Shown here: piece after piece, positions 8,070-14,300 of the stretch
Layout: the number at the start of each line of letters is the position of its first letter
Position numbering within the stretch: position 1 is the stretch's first letter
From: Ruminococcaceae bacterium FB2012
Lineage (GTDB): Bacteria > Bacillota > Clostridia > Oscillospirales > Ruminococcaceae
Direction: 5' to 3'
Length of the DNA: 22,861 nt
NCBI GenBank assembly: GCA_900104495.1
Contig: FMXS01000028.1
Location: 1 to 22,861 of the forward strand
Position numbers and translations under genes: made by a program
The notes under the pieces: model-generated
What the model was told of the DNA's origin: nothing
The model's database searches: none
The model's input: only the letters and a program-made list of their open reading frames with translations

Positions 8070-8142
8070 TCGCAACGTTTTGACACGAAGGCTCGCACGA
8101 AACCGCGTAAATTTGCACATTTCGATACGTTTCGCAACGTTT
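8070..8142. repeat. Three TCGNNACGTTT repeats
   Basis: TCGCAACGTTT occurs at 8070-8080 and 8132-8142, with TCGATACGTTT abutting at 8122-8132. They lie between the CAGGRCACTAT cluster and the tRNA-Pro fragment. They may be binding sites of the same lost integrative element. Confidence 0.45.
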
Positions 8143-8161
8143 CAAAATCAGTTTGCGCTCT

Positions 8162-8206
8162 TTGGGGTGGTAGAGGCCGTGGGTTCAAGTCCCGTCACTC
8201 CGACCA
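8162..8206 (+). pseudogene. tRNA-Pro(GGG) 3' fragment, probable attachment site
   Basis: The 3' half of a tRNA is recognisable. There is an anticodon loop TTGGGGT (8162-8168), a 5-nt variable region and a T arm 8179-8195 with loop TTCAAGT. The 3' acceptor strand CACTCCG is followed by A and an encoded CCA at 8204-8206. An acceptor 5' strand starting CGG and the anticodon GGG indicate proline. The upstream sequence does not form the 5' acceptor strand, D arm or 5' anticodon stem, so this is not a working tRNA. Integrative elements commonly recombine at tRNA 3' ends and leave such copies. Confidence 0.75.
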
Positions 8207-8213
8207 GCAGAAG

Positions 8214-8253
8214 AGTCCGCAGATGGCGTAGATACGCTGTTTGTGGACTTTTT
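8214..8253 (+). terminator. Terminator directly after the tRNA-Pro fragment
   Basis: A long stem (8214-8230 with 8233-8249, several G-T pairs, innermost pairs must open) is followed by TTTTT at 8249-8253. Its position seven bases after the CCA suggests it is the natural terminator of the tRNA gene, which marks this side as host chromosome. Confidence 0.65.
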
Positions 8254-8289
8254 GATTTCTCTTGGTCTTTGCTTGGTCTTTATGTCAGG

Positions 8290-8475
8290 ACACTATACAA
8301 GCCCAAAACCGTCAAACGCAAGCTGGCCACACTCAAAGCATTTGTTCACTTTCTTATGATAAAGGATTTGATTGATTATAATCCTTTTGATAAGATAGAG
8401 ACATCAATCAGGGAGCCCTTGATGCTTCCTAAACATGACATTATTTCAAAAGAATCTGCGTATTTTACAAATTAG
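8290..8475 (+). pseudogene. Tyrosine recombinase (integrase) remnant, core-binding domain
   Basis: The translated segment from KPKTVKRKLATLKAFVHFL through NPFDKIE matches the SAM-like core-binding domain of XerC/XerD-type phage and transposon integrases. A stop comes at 8475, before any catalytic domain, so the R-H-R-Y residues are absent. There is no start codon or ribosome site of its own; the open frame upstream is translated tRNA and non-coding DNA. It is a dead fragment about 85 bp past the tRNA-Pro attachment-like fragment, which supports a former integration event. Confidence 0.7.
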
Positions 8476-8510
8476 GAGAGCAAAGGCTGTGTAATTCATC
8501 CAGAGCTTTT

Positions 8511-9149
8511 TTACTGTATCTTTTCGATGACCCCCTTGTCCATCTCGTGAACAGTCTCACACAGCACCGAAATATCCTCTGCCGAGTGGGAGCAGATCAG
8601 AATAGTCTTTCCCTGCTCCTTGTATCCGAGAAGATACTCGCGCATCTCGGCAACGCCCTTTTTGTCGAGACCGTTGAAAGGCTCGTCGAGTATCAGTATT
8701 TTCGGGTTTTCCATTATCGCCTGTGCGAGTCCGAGGCGCTGCCGCATACCGAGACTGTACTTGCGGACGTGCCGTCTGAGATCGGGGTCAAGGCCGACCA
8801 TTCGCATACTCTCGCGGACTTCTTCCTTGCCGATCCTGTGGTTCAGCCCCGCCAGCAGCTTGAGGTTCTTATACCCCGAATAGTACGGAATAAATCCGGG
8901 GGTCTCGATGATGATGCCCATATCTTTCGGAAAGTCAACATCTTTGCCGACGCGATTTCCGTCCACCACGACCTCGCCGCGGGTGGGCTTGATGAAGCCG
9001 CAGATACACTTCATAAGCATGGTTTTCCCCGAGCCGTTTCGGCCGATAAGGCCGTGTATCCTGCCTTCCTCAAAGGCGACGTTTATCTTTTTGAGAATGT
9101 CCGTCTTGCCGAGGGTGAGGACTAAATCTTTTACTTCGATTATGTTCAT
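8511..9149 (-). CDS. ABC transporter ATP-binding protein (BcrA/NatA-like)
   Basis: A 212-residue ATPase subunit with Walker A GRNGSGKT (36-43, Lys42), signature SLGMRQR (132-138, a degenerate LSGGQ), Walker B ILILDEP (Asp155, Glu156) and an H-loop His188. The Q-loop has Glu82 (IIIETPGFIPYYSGYKNL), as in the bacitracin/lantibiotic-type exporters of the BcrA group. It is slightly short because the C-terminal extension is missing. The start is ATG 9149, with AGGAGG overlapping the stop codon of the preceding permease; the frame further upstream lacks a better site. It powers the adjacent six-helix permease at the membrane. Efflux of, or immunity to, a peptide or antibiotic is likely from the family; the substrate is unknown. 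Confidence 0.9.
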   Translation of the reverse strand: MNIIEVKDLVLTLGKTDILKKINVAFEEGRIHGLIGRNGSGKTMLMKCICGFIKPTRGEVVVDGNRVGKDVDFPKDMGIIIETPGFIPYYSGYKNLKLLAGLNHRIGKEEVRESMRMVGLDPDLRRHVRKYSLGMRQRLGLAQAIMENPKILILDEPFNGLDKKGVAEMREYLLGYKEQGKTILICSHSAEDISVLCETVHEMDKGVIEKIQ

Positions 9150-9159
9150 TTTGTCCTCC

Positions 9160-10032
9160 TTACGCCGCGATCTCCGCCACATTGTCATAGTTGAATTTCT
9201 TTATAGCCGCCACGCATAAAACTATCAGTGCGGCAATGAACGTGCAGAGATAAATTATCGAAAACGTAAGCGACACAACAGGCTGCCGGAAGTATTTCGT
9301 GAAGTGCAGCCAAATTATGCTGTTCGCCATTGGCATACTCCACATCAGCTCCGTTTTGATCGAGCAGAATGTCGTTCCGAGGGAGATCACCGCACCGCAG
9401 AGGACAAAACCCATAGTCTTTTTCTTGACGAGAGAGAAGGCCAGCAGGAGCAGACCAACTATCATTAAGTATGCAAAAACGAGCAGATAGCTTTGTATCG
9501 CCGCGCTGAAAACCGACAGTTGGTTATAAAGATTTTCGGGCAGCAATTGCACGCCGAAGTTGCCGGTTTTCTCCGGGAAGCGCACCGCATACTGCGTGGC
9601 TACGTTGCTCCAGCCGTTGTACCAGAAGCCCTTGCTCAGCATCGGTATCACTGCTCCCGCAAATATGAAAGCGAGATAGGACAGCGCCATCATCACCAGT
9701 TTGATGATCTGTCCCAGCAGCCAGTTCATTCGCCCCACGCGGATGATGTAAAAAACCGTGTTGGTGTCGATCTTCGGGAAGTCGGCGATCAGCGTAAGGA
9801 ATACAAGCGAGATGATGAGCAGAATCGCACCCGAATTGGCTATCGCAATAAACGGTTCGAGCATATTCAGCGGCTCGCCCATTTCTTCTGCATTCTTCAA
9901 AAGGGGCTCGATAGCGAAGGTGTAAATGAATATCACAAGCACTCCGAGGATTATCATTCGTGCGTCGCAGACCCATTTGATGAACTCTGTTCGAGCGCAG
10001 GAAAATGCTTGTTTCAGGTTTAATTTATTCAT
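9160..10032 (-). CDS. ABC-2 type transporter permease
   Basis: A 290-residue membrane protein with about six hydrophobic segments (near residues 25-45, 65-85, 110-130, 180-205, 208-228 and 258-280). The layout of a long extracytoplasmic loop between helices 3 and 4 is usual for ABC-2 permeases. No catalytic motif is expected. It ends ten bases before the ATPase start, and the ATPase ribosome site overlaps its stop, so the two are co-translated. It starts at ATG 10032 with GAGGTGGT in front. That site overlaps a TGA that ends a short hydrophobic frame upstream, which implies a former third gene in this operon. It has weak family identity beyond being a permease partner. Confidence 0.85.
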   Translation of the reverse strand: MNKLNLKQAFSCARTEFIKWVCDARMIILGVLVIFIYTFAIEPLLKNAEEMGEPLNMLEPFIAIANSGAILLIISLVFLTLIADFPKIDTNTVFYIIRVGRMNWLLGQIIKLVMMALSYLAFIFAGAVIPMLSKGFWYNGWSNVATQYAVRFPEKTGNFGVQLLPENLYNQLSVFSAAIQSYLLVFAYLMIVGLLLLAFSLVKKKTMGFVLCGAVISLGTTFCSIKTELMWSMPMANSIIWLHFTKYFRQPVVSLTFSIIYLCTFIAALIVLCVAAIKKFNYDNVAEIAA

Positions 10033-10044
10033 ATCCGCACCACC

Positions 10045-10140
10045 TCAATTGCCTTTATCGGTTCTAAGGTTCATTATCACTATGAAGCCTGTCAGCAGTA
10101 TGATGTGACCGAGAAGCACGGTATCTTTCAAGAGCAAAAA
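10045..10140 (-). pseudogene. Truncated C-terminal tail of a membrane protein upstream of the permease
   Basis: In-frame codons read LLKDTVLLGHIILLTGFIVI, then MNLRTDKGN and a stop: one membrane helix with a basic tail. The TGA (10047-10045) is embedded in the permease ribosome site, the arrangement of coupled operon genes. Upstream of about 10140 the frame enters repeat DNA and loses protein character. It is probably the surviving end of another ABC permease subunit cut off by the rearrangement at 10099-10621. Confidence 0.4.
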
Positions 10141-10147
10141 TGGCGAG
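10099..10147. repeat. Direct repeat DR1 (~49 bp)
   Basis: It matches 10573-10621 with about six mismatches and small indels, both reading tatgatgtgac-gagaagcacgg and then ctttcaagagcaaaaa. The repeat overlaps the truncated membrane-protein tail, so a piece of that gene has been duplicated. Confidence 0.65.
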
Positions 10148-10572
10148 TGCCGTAGTGGGGTGCGTGAGGAAGCCGCTTCCCGACTGTCTTGGAGCTAACT
10201 ACCAAACTTTTAGGAACGTGCGATTGTACCTGATACGAAGGGGGTCCGGGGCGGCGACCGGAAAGCCCCCCAGATAGGGCGACGCACTCTATTGCAGCTT
10301 GCCGCAAAATAACGGAAGTGTTCCATGTCCTGAGTTCTAAAACGCACGACCCACAAAAGCGTATTATCCATTCAAAGATAGCGCAAACTTATAACGAAAA
10401 AAAGGCACGTTCTCATTAACGAGAGCGTGCCTTTTTAGTTCCTTGCATTGAATCGTATAGCGCCTTGTCTAAAAGTGCGATGCCCATAGTTAGGTGCTTT
10501 TCCCGAACGTAGCAGGGGAAGCGGCTTCCTCACGGGCCTAGCAGCCGGCTATGACGCATCTTAGTTTTGCTC
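10148..10572. other. Non-coding segment between direct repeats
   Basis: No gene seen. It contains a hairpin-forming gggggtccgg unit (10240-10271) and the strong hairpin at 10399-10436. Near its ends it has an 18-bp inverted repeat, gtgaggaagccgcttccc at 10164-10181 and its exact complement at 10516-10533. The inverted repeat core is itself nearly palindromic. The segment looks like a composite of dispersed repeats. Confidence 0.5.
10399..10436. terminator. Bidirectional terminator hairpin
   Basis: A 16-bp stem with one G-T pair (10399-10414 with 10421-10436, loop attaac) has an A run on one side and a T run on the other, so it works on both strands. On the minus strand it is the best stop signal after the surface-fibre operon. 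Confidence 0.8.
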
Positions 10573-10621
10573 TATGATGTGACAGAGAAGCACGGTTACT
10601 TTCAAGAGCAAAAAAAGCGAG
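10573..10621. repeat. Direct repeat DR2 (~49 bp)
   Basis: Partner of DR1. It continues into gcgagcacctc, which is repeated once more at 10655-10665 over the end of the third TasA-like gene. On the minus strand a small stem (cgag-gtg-ctcg) followed by seven T lies at its edge and may be a weak terminator. Confidence 0.6.
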
Positions 10622-10664
10622 CACCTCGGGGGTACATTCGTCAGCCACCGGGGGGCGAGCACCT

Positions 10665-11312
10665 CTACCAGCTTCTGCTTTCGTAAGCATTGCCGCTTTT
10701 CTGAAGAGCGTCGGCAAGTACATCAAGACGAAGCTCGTATCCGTCAGTCTTGTCGTAGACCGCCTTCGTTATCTCTACTCTGTCGATCAGCGCAGGCGTC
10801 GTCTTGTCAGCATTCACATCGCCCGAGTAGTAAAAACATCCGTCGTCCTTATACTCCCAGCTGCCAGCCCAGCCGTCCGCCAGAGAAAGCGTGATGACCG
10901 CTGTCTTGTCAGCTCCCGTGCCGCAGTAATAGATCAGCTTGTCGCCCGACTGCTCGATGCTGCTGATGTCCGTCACACCCTCGATGCCGCCGCACACGTT
11001 CCCGTCCGCGTCCATCCACATGGGTATAAGGCTCACACGCAGCCATTCGCCGCTGTTCGAGCGCTCGTCATAGATCTGCACCGTCTTTTCAACACTGTAA
11101 TTATCGTCCGCCGTGTTCTTCGACAGCACATACTCCATATCTTTAAGCTCATCGGAACGGCTGCTGCCTTCCTTGACCTGAACATTCGCCTGTGCAGGCC
11201 TGAAACTGTTCGTGCGGCCGCCGCTGTAAACTATCGCAAAAACGCTGATCGGCGTGATGAACAGCAGCGCAAGAAGGCCGCCCATGAGTATTATCTTGTT
11301 TTTTTTGTTCAC
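10665..11312 (-). CDS. Third, divergent TasA/camelysin-like secreted protein
   Basis: A 215-residue exported protein, the last gene of the fibre operon. A basic N-terminus and one hydrophobic segment (~8-28) lead into VFAIVYSGGRTNSFRPAQAN then VQVKEG. This parallels the maturation region of the first TasA-like protein (TFAWFTSKDEVTNRLSA then NVSITED), although the YF/WF pair and acidic residue are degenerate. The remainder is predicted beta-rich, with no sorting motif and no C-terminal membrane helix. It starts at GTG 11312, after an AAAAGGGGGG ribosome site, 24 bases past the adhesin stop. Likely a minor fibre subunit or cap, matured by one of the SipW-type peptidases; this is inferred from position and the N-terminal pattern. 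It could instead be an unrelated exported protein. Confidence 0.7.
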   Translation of the reverse strand: MNKKNKIILMGGLLALLFITPISVFAIVYSGGRTNSFRPAQANVQVKEGSSRSDELKDMEYVLSKNTADDNYSVEKTVQIYDERSNSGEWLRVSLIPMWMDADGNVCGGIEGVTDISSIEQSGDKLIYYCGTGADKTAVITLSLADGWAGSWEYKDDGCFYYSGDVNADKTTPALIDRVEITKAVYDKTDGYELRLDVLADALQKSGNAYESRSW

Positions 11313-11336
11313 GGAGCGTCCCCCCTTTTTACTGCT

Positions 11337-14300
11337 TTATCTCTTGATAGTGTTTTGTGCATACGCCTGTGAGCTGAGGTATGCATATTCTGTCTCACTG
11401 TTCGTGAAGCTTGCCGTCGGACGGTGTACCGTCGTACTGTCGATAACTGCCGTTTCTTCCTTGAACTTGTCGGCCTTGACAGTCGTGACATTGAAGATAA
11501 CATAACCGTCGTTCAGGCCCTGTCTCTCCGACGTTCCATAGCCCTTGTAGGTATTCGAGCCGACCCAGAGATCGTAGTCGGTCGATGAGTGCTTCGTGAC
11601 TTCCGAAACGCGGTAGATGCCTTCTTTTTTGACGTGAACCGTCTGCACGCCGCGCCATACCGCCGCAGGATAGGTGTATACATCCGAGGTGTTGTAGGTC
11701 TTTTTGATCTTCACCTTTCCGCCGCTTGCGATAAACTCGGAGCTTACGCCGCCAAGCTCGGACTTCGTTGTGAACAATCCGAGATCATAGGCCGCGCCGC
11801 CTGTTTTGAACGTGATGTTGTCCGCAGACGTATACTGAAGCTCGCCGTCACAGTTCAGCGAAACATAGAACGTCTCTTCTGCCGCAGCCGTCCCGATATC
11901 GGCGGCAGGCGTACTCTCGCTTAGCCGCTCGACCTTGAAGAGGAACTTCTGCTCGGTGTCGCTGTCGTGGATATTCTTGTCAACAAAGATTATCTTCTCG
12001 ATGTCGAAGTAGTAGTCGCGCACGCTTGGAGTATTCGGTATTGTCAGCACACAGGAATACTCGTCCGCGGCACTCGTCTTTGTCAGCACTACTCCCTCGG
12101 CATTGCTGCAGCTCGTAACGCCGTCCTTTGTCACGGAAGCACCTGCATAGACCAGCGTCACATCGCCTGCCGTGCCGACCGTGAACACGATATCCTCGGT
12201 GAGCGCCTTATAGCCCGAAGGCGGTATCTTTTCAGAAAGATAGTATCTTCCCGCTTCGAGCATATTGTTTATCTTCGGTATAACGCCGTTTTCATCGGAC
12301 ACAAGATCGTCATAGCCTTCCATCGGCGTATAATCCTTTACTATACCGCCGACGCCCGAAACACCTCTGTAAAGCGCGAAATGAGCGCCCTGAACGTATT
12401 TCGTATCGTCCGATGCCTGTTTCTTTTTCTCGATCTTCTCTGCTCTGAGCGTGAACTGCTTGTTGAAAACATCGATGTATGCCACAAGGTTCTCTTCGCT
12501 CGACGCAAACTTGCCGCCTCTTGCCCATACAGGGTCGTTTCCGCTTACGGTAACGGTATCGTCCGAAGCGATCCTGAACGTCACGGCATTCGGCAGGCCG
12601 ATATAATGCTCGGGGGCATTTGTTTCGGTCAGCACATAGTCCGTATCGCGTTCAAAGCTGTACATTATAGTAACTCTGCCGTAGGGATCCGAGGTGAATT
12701 TGCCGATCTCCGTTCCGCCCTTCATAAGCGTGAACTTGCCGTTCCTGAGGGGATCGTGGCCGCCCGAGGTATTCTTCTTCATATCGTAGAGCGTGATGAC
12801 CACGCCGCCCGAGCGTTCGTTTGTGATCGTATCCTCACGGGTATTTCCCTCTGCATCGGCGCCGTCCGCCGTTGTAGAAGGCGTACCCGTTTCATATCTC
12901 ACCTTATAGGCATTTTCATCCGGCAAAGCCGCTCCCTTGGTAGTGGACTTGATAAATGTCAGATCTCCGTCGTTGACCTTCTTTTTTACAGATGCATATC
13001 TTATCAGCTGCTTGCCGTCAACCGACAAAACAGGGTCAACAAGCTCGACCTCATGAACGGAGTAATCTGCAAGTTTAGTTGAAGCAACGGGAAGCTCACG
13101 GAAGTAATAGCGCACATAGGTGTCGTCCTTTGTGAACGCCCTTACAGTTCCGTCTATCAGAGTATCACCGCAGTACACCGCCATAAATATCGGCTCATGG
13201 GACTCGACGAAATCCTTGTCGCTCCATACCTTGTTTGCCTTGATCTCCCAGCCTCTGCGGTTGACCACATTGATCTCGGGAGTCTTGTCAGTGATAATTC
13301 TTCCGATATTTTCCGCGCCGATCGTTTCATATGTGCCTTCAACACGCTGATATCCGATAAGATCATAGCCCAGCGGTATCTCGTAATCTCTCTCCTCGAC
13401 CTTGAACTTAATGCCGACGGGAAGCACAGGCACTTCGATCGTGTAGCCTGCGGGTACCTTGGATATAGAGCCGTTCATCGAAGTCTCGAATGTAGCGATC
13501 TCTTTTTCCTCGGCGTTCATTTGCGTGTAGTCTTTGCAGCCGCTTGCGAGAGCCTTGAACTTCTGCGTCGCAACATCCCATGAACACAGCACTCCCGACG
13601 GATCCTTGACATAATACATATACATATTCGCCGTGGGCAGATCGTCGGTAACACCGTTCGACAGGTACAGACGATAGGTAAATGTCGTGGGATCCTGCTC
13701 GGCGGTCAGCTTTTGGCCTTCCTCATCGAGGAGAATCTTTTTGATCTTGATTATCCTGAGCCCTTTGGGATCTACATTGTTTCTGAAAACAACGCTGGTA
13801 CTGTCCTTGACCTCTCTCCAGCCCGAATCGAAGGCCTTTCTGTCAGAGCCGCTGACCTCTGCGCCCGAGATCTCGTCATCGTTTACATAAACATGATCGT
13901 AAACGTCCTTGTTGAGTCCGCACTCGATTATCCTGTACTCGATAGTGTTCGAGGGGAAATGTATCTCGGCGCTTCTCTGGGGATTGATAAAGAATACCGA
14001 CTGATAGGTGGTCGTGCTCCCGGGGGGAGTATAGGACGCCTGATAATCTACTTTCTTTGTGGAGTTCTGGTAGGTCACGCTGATATTGTCATCACTTCTT
14101 GTCAGGAGCTGACCTTCACTGCTTTCACCTGCCGCACCTGTCTTGTACCAGATCTGGTAGGGATACTCAACGAGATCGAAATCGAGGTCATTTGTTCCCG
14201 AGATCTGCTTTGTGAGCGTGACATGACCCGGAGTAACATAGCTGAGGTTGAAGCGCATATGCAGGTTTGAAGCGCCTGCGCCTCGCTCCATGTAGAATAT

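Larger units (their letters stand above)
7675..8160. other. Non-coding stretch with repeat clusters next to a tRNA fragment
   Basis: No convincing gene. It is AT-rich up to about 7990. A perfect 12-bp inverted repeat (7922-7933 with 7957-7968, arms agaatacaattt/aaattgtattct) has a 23-nt loop and no clear T tract. Beyond it lie the two short-repeat clusters described separately. Confidence 0.5.

Noticed and set aside
8080..8289. N-terminal part of the frame leading into the recombinase remnant
   Set aside because: It is a translation of the tRNA-Pro fragment and its terminator (VGSSPVTPT is typical translated T arm).
11967..13082. 371-codon plus-strand frame opposite the adhesin gene, and similar long frames at 13713-14270 and 14310-15281
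   Set aside because: Shadows caused by the biased codon use of the adhesin gene; no ribosome sites, signal motifs or recognisable domains.
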